From positions 1,240,001 to 1,304,000 of the forward strand of contig NZ_CP031219.1 in NCBI RefSeq assembly GCF_003346775.1: DNA of 64,000 nt. The letters are read 5' to 3'. Both the position numbers and the translations under genes were made by a program. Origin of the DNA: Malaciobacter mytili LMG 24559 (lineage in GTDB: Bacteria; Campylobacterota; Campylobacteria; Campylobacterales; Arcobacteraceae). The notes under the pieces were generated by a model. The model worked only from the letters and a program-made list of their open reading frames with translations. It ran no database searches and was not told the DNA's origin. Within the stretch, counting starts at the first letter, position 1. Every line of letters starts with the position of its first letter. Below, in pieces: positions 37,974 to 47,701 of the stretch.

Positions 37974-38450
37974 TTAAAAAAGAGTATAAGTTAACTTTTT
38001 TAGAATTTTTTCCAGTGAATCTATCTCTTCTTTTGAAAGAACTTCAAAAATATTTCTTCTATTTTCTACCATCTCTTTCAAACACAAAGTTACTAACTCT
38101 TCACCTTTTATCTCAAGTTTTACAAGCATACTTCTTTTATCCTCTTTTGAAGCTATTCTTGAAATATAACCTCTTTGTTCAAGTTTTTTCAATATTTTTG
38201 TCATCCCTCCTGATGAAAAAACAGTAGCTGCATATAAGTCAGTTGGTGATAAAAGCTTGCCATTAAAATATAAAGCTGCAAGTACATCAATTTCAGAATG
38301 AATTAAATCATATGTCTCTTTTAAATAATGTTCTGTTTCATTATATAAATTTTTGTAAATTAATGTAATTGGTAAAGTTAATCCAAATTGTTTATATTCT
38401 TGCATTTTTACGGTTGTATTAAAAAAATTATCTAAATGTTTCTTTTCCAT
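37974..38450 (-). CDS. MarR-family repressor, divergent to the efflux operon
   Basis: 158-residue winged-helix regulator. DVLAALYFNGKLLSPTDLYA and GGMTKILKKLEQRGYISRIASKEDKRSMLVKLE match the recognition helix and wing of MarR. It is transcribed divergently from the TolC-RND genes across an interval holding two matching palindromes, so it probably represses them and itself until a ligand binds. The ATG at 38450 is 6 nt after TAAAAT and has no Shine-Dalgarno, so the mRNA may be leaderless. Confidence 0.85.
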   Translation of the reverse strand: MEKKHLDNFFNTTVKMQEYKQFGLTLPITLIYKNLYNETEHYLKETYDLIHSEIDVLAALYFNGKLLSPTDLYAATVFSSGGMTKILKKLEQRGYISRIASKEDKRSMLVKLEIKGEELVTLCLKEMVENRRNIFEVLSKEEIDSLEKILKKLTYTLF

Positions 38451-38456
38451 TTTGAA

Positions 38457-38462
38457 ATTTTA
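38457..38462 (-). promoter_or_regulatory. -10 box for marR-type gene
   Basis: Minus-strand TAAAAT ending 6 nt before the ATG. Confidence 0.45.
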
Positions 38463-38485
38463 GCAGAAATAAGATTAAAAGTTAA

Positions 38486-38501
38486 ATCTTTCTAGAAAGA
38501 T
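38486..38501. promoter_or_regulatory. MarR operator copy 1
   Basis: Perfect 16-bp palindrome ATCTTTCTAGAAAGAT. The same sequence recurs, with one change, 37 bp downstream. It lies between the divergent MarR and efflux promoters. Confidence 0.65.
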
Positions 38502-38522
38502 AAATTTAAGGTGAGAAATGTT

Positions 38523-38538
38523 ATCTTTCTAGCAAGAT
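38523..38538. promoter_or_regulatory. MarR operator copy 2
   Basis: ATCTTTCTAGCAAGAT, identical to copy 1 except one base, and just upstream of the GGAG Shine-Dalgarno of the TolC gene. Binding here would cover the transcription start region of the efflux operon. Confidence 0.65.
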
Positions 38539-38552
38539 AAAAAGGAGTGAAT

Positions 38553-39782
38553 TTGAAAAAAATTTATTTATTATTTTTTATTCCTATTTTTTTAATGGGA
38601 CAGGATTTAAATGAATTAATTGATTTATCTATAAAAAATAGATTAGTTAACTCATACAAAAATGATTTGGAATCACTAAAAAAAGAGTATTCAAGTGTGA
38701 GAAGTAGCTATCTTCCAAAGCTTGATGTAGGTGCTAATTATTCAAAAGCAAAATATGAAACAGCTTCAACTGCAAGTAAAAGTTCAACAGCTTATGCTTC
38801 TTTGGATTTTACTTTATATGATGGAGGAAAAAGAGAGAATAGATTTGATAGTTATGAAATGAGTATTAAAAGTAGTGAAAAGACATTGGAATCTATAAAA
38901 AATCAAATTTCTTTAGATGTTACTACTTACTATTATAACTATTTAGGACTTTTTGCAACGCAAGATGCAAAAATAAAAGAGATTGAGCAATTAAGGGCGC
39001 AATATGATAGATTAAGTAAATTTTTAGAAGTTGGAACAACTACTGAAGATGAATTAAAAAAGATTGATTCAAGGCTTCAAAGTGCAACTGTACAACTGCA
39101 TGAAATAGAACTTCAATTACAAACAATTTTACATAATTTAGAATATATAACAGGAAAAAAAGTTTCTATTCAAGAGGGGTCATTAGTTGATTTAATATTA
39201 ACTAATGATAAAAATAAACAAAGAGCAGATATAGAATCTTTAAAATTTAATGTAGAAACAATGCTAAAAAATGCAGATATTGAAAAAAGTGGGTATCTTC
39301 CTACAATTAGTCTAAATAATACATATTCTTATTATGATATGAACTTTGATAATAAAGCTTTTGAAAATGATTTAGATGAACAAAATATTTTATCTATTAA
39401 TTTAAAATGGAATATTTTTTCTTTTGGTGAAACTAAAAATAGTTATGAATCAAAATATAAAAAATATTTAAGTGCAAAATCAAATTATGAATATGAAAAA
39501 AATAAAGCAAATGTTGATTTACAATTGGCATTAAGAGCTTTTGATATTGGAAAACTTAAAATAAAATCAGCACAAGCTAGTTTAGATGCTGCAAATAGTG
39601 CATATGAAGTAATTAAATCAAAATTCCAAAATGGACTTATTGATAATGTTGCTTATTTAGAAGCTTTAAGTGAAAAATATGATGCTTTAAGTGTTTTAAA
39701 AACGGCAATATATGATTTAGAAATAAAAAAAGCTAATGTGATTTATCATAGTGGTGAAAAAGTAAAGGATTATGTTAAATGA
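38553..39782 (+). CDS. TolC-family outer-membrane efflux channel
   Basis: 409-residue outer-membrane factor with signal peptide (about 1-17) and two long alternating alpha-helical hairpin repeats (SLKKEYSSVRSSYLPKLDVG; later QNGLIDNVAYLEAL and LRAFDIGKL). It forms the outer channel of a tripartite efflux pump. I prefer TTG 38553 because GGAG lies 5 nt upstream; GTG 38547 would put the Shine-Dalgarno on the start itself. It overlaps the adaptor by 4 nt and is under probable MarR control. Confidence 0.85.
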   Translation: MKKIYLLFFIPIFLMGQDLNELIDLSIKNRLVNSYKNDLESLKKEYSSVRSSYLPKLDVGANYSKAKYETASTASKSSTAYASLDFTLYDGGKRENRFDSYEMSIKSSEKTLESIKNQISLDVTTYYYNYLGLFATQDAKIKEIEQLRAQYDRLSKFLEVGTTTEDELKKIDSRLQSATVQLHEIELQLQTILHNLEYITGKKVSIQEGSLVDLILTNDKNKQRADIESLKFNVETMLKNADIEKSGYLPTISLNNTYSYYDMNFDNKAFENDLDEQNILSINLKWNIFSFGETKNSYESKYKKYLSAKSNYEYEKNKANVDLQLALRAFDIGKLKIKSAQASLDAANSAYEVIKSKFQNGLIDNVAYLEALSEKYDALSVLKTAIYDLEIKKANVIYHSGEKVKDYVK

Positions 39783-40882
39783 AAAAAATATTACCATTTA
39801 TAGTTTTAGTAGCTTTAGGTTTTAGTGGATGCAATGATGAGAGTAATAAAGCTCAAAATATAAGTGTAGCTAAAGAAAAACCAGCATTACCAGTAAAAGT
39901 TTTTGAAGTAAAACAAGAGACTCCAACAATCTCAAAAGAGTATCCTGCAATTATTAAACCTTTTGAAGAAGTTGATGTGATGGCAAGGGTTTCTGGAACT
40001 TTAGAGCAAAAATATTTTAATGAAGGTGAATTTGTAAAAAAAGGTAAGCTTTTATATAAAATAGAACAAGATACTTATTTAACAAATTTAAATATGGCAA
40101 AAGCAAATGTTAAAAAAGCTCAAGCAAATTATAATAAAGCTTTAAAAGATCAAAAAAGAGCAGTTTCATTATTGAAAAGTAAAGCTATTAGTGTTCAAAA
40201 ATATGATGAGTATATATATATTTATGAAGATGCCCAAGCAACTTTACAAAGTGCAAAGGCTAGTTTAAAACAATCTCAAATTCAGTATGATTATACTACT
40301 GTTGAAGCACCAATTAGTGGAATAGTAGGTATTAAAAAAAGTGATATTGGTGATTATGTTGGAAGCAATAGTGAAAACTCATTATTAGTAACAATTACAG
40401 CAGTAAATCCTGTGCATATAGAATTTTCTTTAAGAAAAGAAGATATTTCAAGTTTTCTATCGCAAATAAAAAATAAAAGTGTAAAAATATCTTTAGATAA
40501 TAATGGAAAAATTTTAGAAAATGGAATTATTGATTATATATCTGCTAAATTAGATGAAAATACAGATACTTTACTATTAAGAGCTAAATTTGAAAATAAT
40601 GATAATAGTTTAATTATTGGTGAGTTTACAAAAATAAAACTTGATAATATAGTAATAAACAATATTCATATAATCCCAGAAAATGCCCTTCTTAAAACAG
40701 TAAATGGAAACTTTGTTTATGTGGTCGAAGATTCAATTGCAAAACTAAGACCAATTGAAATTGGGATATTATTAGAAAAAGGGGTTGCAATTAAAAAAGG
40801 TTTAAATATTGGTGATAAAGTAATTGTAAGTAATATTGCTAAAGTTAGACCAAATACAAAAGTACAAGTTTTAGGAAAATAA
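39779..40882 (+). CDS. RND efflux periplasmic adaptor (membrane-fusion protein)
   Basis: 367-residue lipoprotein: signal with lipobox GFSGC (Cys about 19), a biotinyl-lipoyl-like domain (VSGTLEQKYFNEGEFVKKG), a helical hairpin (about 95-165) and a beta-barrel region with TTVEAPISGIVG. It bridges the inner-membrane RND pump and the outer TolC channel. The ATGA overlap with the TolC gene indicates translational coupling. Confidence 0.9.
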   Translation: MKKILPFIVLVALGFSGCNDESNKAQNISVAKEKPALPVKVFEVKQETPTISKEYPAIIKPFEEVDVMARVSGTLEQKYFNEGEFVKKGKLLYKIEQDTYLTNLNMAKANVKKAQANYNKALKDQKRAVSLLKSKAISVQKYDEYIYIYEDAQATLQSAKASLKQSQIQYDYTTVEAPISGIVGIKKSDIGDYVGSNSENSLLVTITAVNPVHIEFSLRKEDISSFLSQIKNKSVKISLDNNGKILENGIIDYISAKLDENTDTLLLRAKFENNDNSLIIGEFTKIKLDNIVINNIHIIPENALLKTVNGNFVYVVEDSIAKLRPIEIGILLEKGVAIKKGLNIGDKVIVSNIAKVRPNTKVQVLGK

Positions 40883-40883
40883 T

Positions 40884-43800
40884 ATGTTTTCTTCATTTTT
40901 TATAAAAAATCCAGTTTTTTCAGCAGTTGTCTCAATTATTATTGTATTAGCTGGATTGGCTTCTATGATAAATTTGCCAATTGAGCAATATCCTAGAGTT
41001 ATTCCTCCTCAAATAATTGTTACTACTGCTTATCCCGGAGCTAGTGCAGAAACTATTGCAAAAACAGTTGCTGCTCCTATTGAAGAACAAATCAATGGGG
41101 CAACAAATATGATTTATATGAACTCTGTTTCTGCTGATAATGGAAGTATTAGTATAAATGTATTTTTTGAAGTAGGAACAAATCCTAATGATGCAAAAAT
41201 TGATGTAAATAATAGGGTACAAGCAGCTTTATCAAAGCTTCCTGAACAAGTACAAAGACAAGGTGTTAATGTAAGAGAAAGATCACCTAGTATGTTACAA
41301 GTTATTATGTTATATTCTCCTACAAATGAACATGATATTACTTATTTATCAAATTATGCACTTATAAATATTGTGGATGATTTAAAAAGAATCAATGGAG
41401 TAGGGGATGCTACGATTTTTGGAGCAAAAGATTACTCTATTAGAGTTTGGTTAGATCCACAAAAACTAGCAAAACAAAAATTAACTACTAGTGATGTTGT
41501 TAATGCAATAAAAGAACAAAATGCCCAATATGCAGCAGGTAAGTTTGCAGCTGAGCCTATTAAAAATAAGCAAATGTTTACTTATACTTTGCAAACACAA
41601 GAAAGAATGACAGACCCAAAACAGTTTGGTGAAATTATTATAAAAGCAAATGAAGATGGAAGTTCTTTAATGCTTAAAGATGTTGCAACAGTTGAACTTG
41701 GGGCACAAAGTTATAATATGACTACAAAGCTAAATAATGCACCTTCAATTCCAATTGGTATATTTTTACAAAGTGGAGCAAATGCCCTTGATACTGCAAA
41801 AGCAGTTGAAAAGGTTCTTGAAAATGCAAGTAAAAATTTTCCAGAAGGTTTAGCTTACAAAATACCATATGATAGTACGGATTTTGTTGAGATTTCGATA
41901 AAAGAAGTTGCAAAAACATTTTTAGAAGCTATTATTTTAGTTATTGCAATTATTTTCTTATTTTTACAAAATTGGAGAGCTACACTTATCCCAATTTTAG
42001 CAGTTCCTGTTTCAATTATTGGAGCTTTTGCAGGAATGTATGCTTTAGGATTTAGTATAAATTTATTAACTTTATTTGGTCTTGTATTAGCAATTGGTAT
42101 TGTTGTTGATGATGCTATTATTGTTATTGAAAATGTGGAAAGGCATATGAGTGAGGGAATGAGTGCAAAAGAGGCTTCTTTTCAGGCTATGAAAGAAGTA
42201 TCAAGTGCGCTTATTGCTATTGTATTAGTTTTATCTTCTGTATTTATTCCTGTTGCTTTTATGGGTGGATTAAGTGGAGAGATGTATAGACAATTTGCAA
42301 TTACAATTGTAGTTTCTATTGCTATATCAGGCTTTGTTGCTTTAACTTTAACTCCTTCTTTATGTGCTTCTATTTTAAAAGATGACCATAAAAAACCACA
42401 AGGATTTTTTAAGTGGTTTAATGAAATGTTTGATAAAGCTACAAATAAATATTCATATTTAGTTCAAAAAACAATTAGATATTCAGTTTTAAGTGTATTG
42501 CTATTTGGTGGATTGATTTTTGTTTCATATGATTTATTTAAAGATTTAAAAACAGGACTTGTTCCACAAGAAGACCAAGGAACTATTTTCTTATTTAGTT
42601 ATAACCCTCCAGGTTCATCTTTATCAAGAACAGAGAATTTAACAAATGAGATAAATGATATTGTAATGAAAGATGAAAATGTTAAAGATGTTCTTACATT
42701 AGCAGGACTTGATTTAGTGACATTTGGAGAAAGAACACATGCTGCTGCAACAATTGTAAAATTAAATGATTGGGAGAAAAGAAAAGCTGCTTCTCAACAT
42801 GCAGAAGTTATAAATCAAAAGTTTAATAAAGAACTTATGGCAACTTCTGATGGTTTTAGTTTTGGAGTTTTACCTCCCCCTATTATGGGGATGAGTATCT
42901 CTGGTGGATTTGAAATGTATGTTCAAGATAGAAGTGGAAAAAGTGTAAAAGAATTAAGTAATTATGTAAATCAAATAGTTGAAAAAGCAAATCAAAGAGC
43001 AGAACTTCAGGGTGTAAGAACATCACTAACTCCAAATATACCTCAATATAAAATTTTAGTTGATACTAAAAAAGCAAAAGCAAAAGGGGTAAAGGTAGAT
43101 GAGATTTATAATACTTTAAGTGCTACATTTGGAAGTTATTATGTAAATGATTTTAACCTTTATGGAAGAACATATAAAGTTAATTTACAAGCAAAAAGTG
43201 AATTTAGAAAAGGTGTTGATGATTTAAAATTTGTACTTGTTAGAGGAAATAATAATGAGTTGATTCCTATAAGTTCTTTAGTAAAAGTTGAACCAACAGT
43301 TGGGGCAGATATTGTTGAGAGATTTAACCTTTTTCAAGCTGCAAAAGTTTCAGGACAACCTGCACTTGGATATAGCTCAGGTGATGCTTTAAATGCAATT
43401 GAAGAAGTTGCAAAAGAGATTTTACCACAAGGTTATACAATTAGCTGGGTTGGTACAGCATATCAAGAAAAACAAATTTCAAGTAGTAGTGCGCAAGCTT
43501 TTATTTTTGGGGTAGTTTTACTATTTTTAATTTTAGCAGCACAATATGGAAAATGGCTAATGCCAATTTCAGTAGTATTAGCAGTACCTTTTGCAATTTT
43601 TGGTGCAATTTTAGCAACTTTATTAAGAGGATTGGAAAATGATATTTATTTTCAAGTTGGACTTTTAGTTCTTGCGGGACTTGCTGCTAAAAATGCAATT
43701 TTAATTGTGGAGTTTGCTTTACAAAAACAAAAAGAAGGATTAAGTTTAATTGATTCTGCTATTCAAGCAGCAAAAATTAGGTTAAGACCAATTATTATGA

Positions 43801-43979
43801 CTTCTTTAGCCTTTACTTTAGGAGTTGTTCCTTTAGCTATTAGTAGTGGAGCAGGGGCAGCAAGTAGGCATTCAATTGGTACAGGTGTTATTGGAGGAAT
43901 GTTAGCTGCCACATTCTTAGCTATTATTTTTATACCATTATTTTATATTTTGGTATCAAAACTAAGTAAAAAATCATAA
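40884..43979 (+). CDS. RND multidrug efflux permease (HAE1/AcrB type)
   Basis: 1031-residue proton-driven inner-membrane pump. Twelve membrane segments with two large periplasmic loops are evident. The HAE1 proton-relay region GIVVDDAIIVIENVERHM (paired Asp) and GLAAKNAILIVEFA (Lys) are conserved, as are the N-terminal PVFSAVVSIIIVLAGL and MDPxTGPQ-like QYPRVIPPQI. Substrates cannot be predicted. The stop overlaps the following TetR gene by one base. Confidence 0.93.
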   Translation: MFSSFFIKNPVFSAVVSIIIVLAGLASMINLPIEQYPRVIPPQIIVTTAYPGASAETIAKTVAAPIEEQINGATNMIYMNSVSADNGSISINVFFEVGTNPNDAKIDVNNRVQAALSKLPEQVQRQGVNVRERSPSMLQVIMLYSPTNEHDITYLSNYALINIVDDLKRINGVGDATIFGAKDYSIRVWLDPQKLAKQKLTTSDVVNAIKEQNAQYAAGKFAAEPIKNKQMFTYTLQTQERMTDPKQFGEIIIKANEDGSSLMLKDVATVELGAQSYNMTTKLNNAPSIPIGIFLQSGANALDTAKAVEKVLENASKNFPEGLAYKIPYDSTDFVEISIKEVAKTFLEAIILVIAIIFLFLQNWRATLIPILAVPVSIIGAFAGMYALGFSINLLTLFGLVLAIGIVVDDAIIVIENVERHMSEGMSAKEASFQAMKEVSSALIAIVLVLSSVFIPVAFMGGLSGEMYRQFAITIVVSIAISGFVALTLTPSLCASILKDDHKKPQGFFKWFNEMFDKATNKYSYLVQKTIRYSVLSVLLFGGLIFVSYDLFKDLKTGLVPQEDQGTIFLFSYNPPGSSLSRTENLTNEINDIVMKDENVKDVLTLAGLDLVTFGERTHAAATIVKLNDWEKRKAASQHAEVINQKFNKELMATSDGFSFGVLPPPIMGMSISGGFEMYVQDRSGKSVKELSNYVNQIVEKANQRAELQGVRTSLTPNIPQYKILVDTKKAKAKGVKVDEIYNTLSATFGSYYVNDFNLYGRTYKVNLQAKSEFRKGVDDLKFVLVRGNNNELIPISSLVKVEPTVGADIVERFNLFQAAKVSGQPALGYSSGDALNAIEEVAKEILPQGYTISWVGTAYQEKQISSSSAQAFIFGVVLLFLILAAQYGKWLMPISVVLAVPFAIFGAILATLLRGLENDIYFQVGLLVLAGLAAKNAILIVEFALQKQKEGLSLIDSAIQAAKIRLRPIIMTSLAFTLGVVPLAISSGAGAASRHSIGTGVIGGMLAATFLAIIFIPLFYILVSKLSKKS

Positions 43980-44569
43980 TGGCTATAGTAGTAGATAAAC
44001 AAGAAAAAAGAAGAAATATTGCACTTGCTTGTAAGGAAATAATCTTACAAGCTGGTGTTGAAAATATAACTATTTCCCAACTTGCAGCAAAGGCAGATAT
44101 AGGTAAAGGTACAATTTATCAATATTTTGCAAATAAAGAAGATATATTATTAGAGCTAGTTTGTTTAGTACAAAAGGATTATAAAGAAGAGACTTTAGAA
44201 ATAATAAATAGTATTGATGATGAAAAAGAGAAAATTAAAATATTTTTTACAAATTGCTACAAAGAAAAATACAATGGTTATAGAAAATTTTTTAAAGAGT
44301 TTATAGGTGTTTCTTACTGTAAAACAAATTGTGCTTTAATATTTTTTCAAAAAGAGTGGTATTTTAACTCTTTTGAGATACTCTCTTCAATAATTAAAGA
44401 GGGAATAAATAAAAAAAGATTAAAAAAAGAGTCTATAAATTTAGTAGATGGAATATTAAATAGTTTAGTTGGGTATTTTATCTTTTCTTTTTATAATAAA
44501 ACAATTGATGAGACAAAAAACAGTATCAACTTATATCTTGATACTATTTTTAAAATGATAAAAGTTTAA
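43979..44569 (+). CDS. TetR/AcrR-family regulator, last gene of efflux operon
   Basis: 196 residues with an N-terminal TetR helix-turn-helix (about 9-55): ACKEIILQAGVENITISQLA, then AAKADIGKGTIYQYFANKEDILLELV. The C-terminal ligand/dimer domain is divergent. Being last in the operon and coupled by a one-base overlap, it is made with the pump and may repress it or another locus. The gene converges on the histidine kinase gene, with 4-nt overlapping ends and no hairpin. Confidence 0.87.
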   Translation: MAIVVDKQEKRRNIALACKEIILQAGVENITISQLAAKADIGKGTIYQYFANKEDILLELVCLVQKDYKEETLEIINSIDDEKEKIKIFFTNCYKEKYNGYRKFFKEFIGVSYCKTNCALIFFQKEWYFNSFEILSSIIKEGINKKRLKKESINLVDGILNSLVGYFIFSFYNKTIDETKNSINLYLDTIFKMIKV

Positions 44570-46740
44570 GTGTTAAATATTATAGTAAAGCAAGCACCTG
44601 TATATGTTTTATTATTATAAATAAAGCTTTCATTACTTACTTTAATTTCACTATGGTGATTTTCTGTGATGATTTGATAAGTCATAGATAACCCAATACC
44701 TGTACCTATACTTTGATGTTTTGTAGTAAAGTAAGGCTCAAAGATTTTATCAATAAACTCTTTTTTTATTCCCTTACCACTATCTTTTATACTTAAACTT
44801 AGATTTTTATCATTTATTTTTTTAGTCTCAATAAAAATAACTCTATCTTCTTCATTATCAATATTTTCTTTTAAAGCATCTTTTGAGTTATTTATAATAT
44901 TAATAAAAGCTTGTATAAGTTGATTTTCAAAGCCTTCAATATTTATATCATCTTCTAAATTGCTAATTAAAATAATATTATTATTTACCATTGTAGAGTT
45001 AATAATAGAAAGAGCTTTTTTTACAGTATTTACAATTGATAATTTATCTTTCTTATTTGTATTTTTTATAAAATTCCTAAAATCATCAATAGTTCTTGAT
45101 AAGTATTGAGTTTGATTAATAATACTATTCATATCTTCTAAAATCTCTTCAAGCTTTATTGTTCCAAATTCATTTCTAACTTTAACACTACTTGCTATTG
45201 TAGAGATTATATTTAAAGGTTGTCTCCATTGATGGGCAATATTTCCTATCATCTCACCCATTGAAGCTAATTTTGATTGAGATTCAAGTAATTTTAACTG
45301 TGTTACATCTTTTGCACTAATTAAAATCATATTTTTTTCAGGAAGTAAAACTAAAGACATATTTATTCTAATTGCTTTACCATCTTTTACAATACAAGTT
45401 TTTTCAAAATTTGTTACATAGTTATTTTCTAAAATAGTTTCAAAAATCTCTTTTGCTTTTTGAAAATCTTCACTAGAAGTTAATTCTAAACAAGATTTTG
45501 TAAGTAACTCTTCTCTTGTAAAACCTGTCATTTCCAAATAGGCTTCATTAAAATCTATAAAATTACTTTCTAAATCAAGTAATGCTAAACCATCTTTTGC
45601 ATATTTAAAAATAGCTTCAAATTCATTTTTTTGTTGTTCAAGTAATTTTTGTAGCTCTTTTTCTTTTGTAACATCATAAAACCAACCAATAACAGAAGCT
45701 TCTTCTTTAAATTTTATATTCATATAAGAAGATAAAACCCAAATATCTTTTCCTTGAATATTTAAATTGATTAGTTTATTTATAACATCTTGATTATTTT
45801 CTAATTTTTCAAGAACTTCTTGATAATCTTTTTTATCTTTATAATAATCAATTGGATTTTTTTGATAGGTTTTTTCTTTACTTGTTTTTATAAGATTTGA
45901 GTATGCTTTATTGGCAAAAACAACTGTTTCCCCTCTATCTTTTGCAATTCTTACTGCAATGGGACTTAACTCTAAAAGATATTGTAATCTATTTTCATTT
46001 TCTTTTAAAATAAATCTTGATTCTTTTATGGTTTTAATCATATTATTTATTCTTACAGATAAAGCATTTATCTCTTTTGAACCATATAAAGGAATTAAAC
46101 TAATAGGAATTCCATCTTTATCTGTTATAGAAATAATATCCATTATATTTGAAATAGGTTTTAAAACAAAATATTTTATAGCCAAAAACAGAACTAAAAC
46201 TAGCAAAATAGAGATTATTATTGTATTTTTAATAGTTTCAATTATTATTTCTTTTAATTTTTCATTTAAATTTTTATTTGAAATATAAATAGTTACTTTT
46301 CCTACTTCTTTATCTTTTGATATAATTTTAAAAGAGTCTTTATAAAAGCAATTTTCAAGTTCTTCAAGTTGTATTTTATTTTTAATATTATAATTTTCAA
46401 CTTGCCAATTTTTATCTCTTATTTTTCCCGTTATATATGCAGGTTTTCCTACAATCTCTCCCATATTATAATCTTCAACAATAATTGCAAAAATCTGTTT
46501 TTTTTGTATTTCATTTAAAATTAATTTATCATATTCATTTATTGCATATGCAGAGATTAAAGTTGAAAGATTTTTCTTTAAAGTTAAAATAGTTTCTCTA
46601 GAATTTTTCTTTATATCTTCTATTGTTCTATCTTTTATATTTAGATATTGATATGTAGAATTTATACTTATTATTATTGTTACAGCTATAATAATAACAA
46701 TAGCTAGTGAGGAGTATAAGGATTGTTTACTTTTTCTCAT
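44566..46740 (-). CDS. Membrane PAS sensor histidine kinase
   Basis: 724 residues. Transmembrane segments at about 9-29 and 168-190 bracket a ~140-residue periplasmic domain. Then come a HAMP-like linker, two PAS domains (about 245-365 and 370-485), a dimerisation domain with H-box MIGNIAHQWRQPLN and a HATPase domain with N-box INIINNSKDAL, IKDSGKGIKKEF, FEPYFTTK and GTGIGLSMTYQI. All catalytic boxes are present. No response regulator or receiver domain is nearby. It begins 1 nt after a periplasmic binding protein gene, which may supply the sensed ligand. Confidence 0.88.
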   Translation of the reverse strand: MRKSKQSLYSSLAIVIIIAVTIIISINSTYQYLNIKDRTIEDIKKNSRETILTLKKNLSTLISAYAINEYDKLILNEIQKKQIFAIIVEDYNMGEIVGKPAYITGKIRDKNWQVENYNIKNKIQLEELENCFYKDSFKIISKDKEVGKVTIYISNKNLNEKLKEIIIETIKNTIIISILLVLVLFLAIKYFVLKPISNIMDIISITDKDGIPISLIPLYGSKEINALSVRINNMIKTIKESRFILKENENRLQYLLELSPIAVRIAKDRGETVVFANKAYSNLIKTSKEKTYQKNPIDYYKDKKDYQEVLEKLENNQDVINKLINLNIQGKDIWVLSSYMNIKFKEEASVIGWFYDVTKEKELQKLLEQQKNEFEAIFKYAKDGLALLDLESNFIDFNEAYLEMTGFTREELLTKSCLELTSSEDFQKAKEIFETILENNYVTNFEKTCIVKDGKAIRINMSLVLLPEKNMILISAKDVTQLKLLESQSKLASMGEMIGNIAHQWRQPLNIISTIASSVKVRNEFGTIKLEEILEDMNSIINQTQYLSRTIDDFRNFIKNTNKKDKLSIVNTVKKALSIINSTMVNNNIILISNLEDDINIEGFENQLIQAFINIINNSKDALKENIDNEEDRVIFIETKKINDKNLSLSIKDSGKGIKKEFIDKIFEPYFTTKHQSIGTGIGLSMTYQIITENHHSEIKVSNESFIYNNKTYTGACFTIIFNT

Positions 46741-46741
46741 A

Positions 46742-47701
46742 TTAGTTTAATCCTAAAACATTTCTTTTTATAATAGGTAGCTTTTCTTGTATATTATCTT
46801 TTGAAATCCCAAGAACTGGTAATTCAATAAACTTTTCTACTTTTTGCATATTAAAGTAACTATTAATTATCTCAACTGCTTTTTCTCCCATTAAAAATGG
46901 TTGCTGCATTCCGGCACCTACTAAAACACCACTAGGAATTAATTCTAAGAAATTTGGTTCTGCATCAAAAGTAATAAGTAAAATCTCTTTTTTACTCTCT
47001 TTTATGGCTTTTAATGCCCCTTCGTACTTATCAGAACCTTGAAGCCATAAAGCTTTTAAATCAGGATAAGTATTTATTAATTTTTTACTTAATTTATATG
47101 TCTCTTCTAGTGAAAAATTAACTTGTTGTTCAATACCTGCACCTTTAATATTCTCTTCATTTAAAGCTTTTAAAAAACCAGCTGTTCTTTCTTGACCATT
47201 TTTTCTTTTTTGAGGAATTGAAATAATTCCAACTCTTGCATTTTCATAGTGTAATTCTTTCATTTTTTTTGCAAGAATTTTTCCTATATCATATGCACCT
47301 TTGTAGTTATTTGAAGAAATAAAAGATAAAAATTCCCCACTATCTGTTCCAATATCAGAAATTACAACAGGAATATTTGCCTCTTTTGCTAATTTTAAAA
47401 TAGTTACACAAGCTGAGGAATTTGTAGGTGACACAATAATTGCATCTACTTTATTTTTTATAGCATTAACAGTGGAAATTAGTTCTTCTTTTGCTTTATT
47501 TTTTGAATTATATATCTTAATATTATATTCAAACTCTTTTGCTTTATTTTCAATACCTCTGCTCATAATTTGCCAAAAAGGAATACTCATATCAGAAACA
47601 ATGTAGGCTATATTTTTTTTATTACTCTTTTCTAAATCATTTGCAAAAGCACAAATTGATAAAAAAAACAATAATAAATAATTAATTATTATTTTATTCA
47701 T
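46742..47701 (-). CDS. Periplasmic binding protein (sugar-type, LacI-like fold), sensor partner
   Basis: 319 residues with a signal peptide (about 1-20, SICAFAND). The fold is that of the Peripl_BP_4 group: AYIVSDMSIPFWQIMSRGI, IIVSPTNSSACVTILKLA, NIPVVISDIGTDSGEF and GERTAGFLKALNEEN-like segments. No transporter genes adjoin it, unlike uptake systems; the next gene is a sensor kinase, as in TorT/TorS or LuxP/LuxQ arrangements. The ligand is unknown. GGGAAGA lies upstream of the ATG. Confidence 0.82.
   Translation of the reverse strand: MNKIIINYLLLFFLSICAFANDLEKSNKKNIAYIVSDMSIPFWQIMSRGIENKAKEFEYNIKIYNSKNKAKEELISTVNAIKNKVDAIIVSPTNSSACVTILKLAKEANIPVVISDIGTDSGEFLSFISSNNYKGAYDIGKILAKKMKELHYENARVGIISIPQKRKNGQERTAGFLKALNEENIKGAGIEQQVNFSLEETYKLSKKLINTYPDLKALWLQGSDKYEGALKAIKESKKEILLITFDAEPNFLELIPSGVLVGAGMQQPFLMGEKAVEIINSYFNMQKVEKFIELPVLGISKDNIQEKLPIIKRNVLGLN

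Noticed and set aside
45911-46288. Plus-strand ORF inside the histidine kinase gene
   Set aside because: Shadow frame; the minus-strand kinase is intact through this segment.
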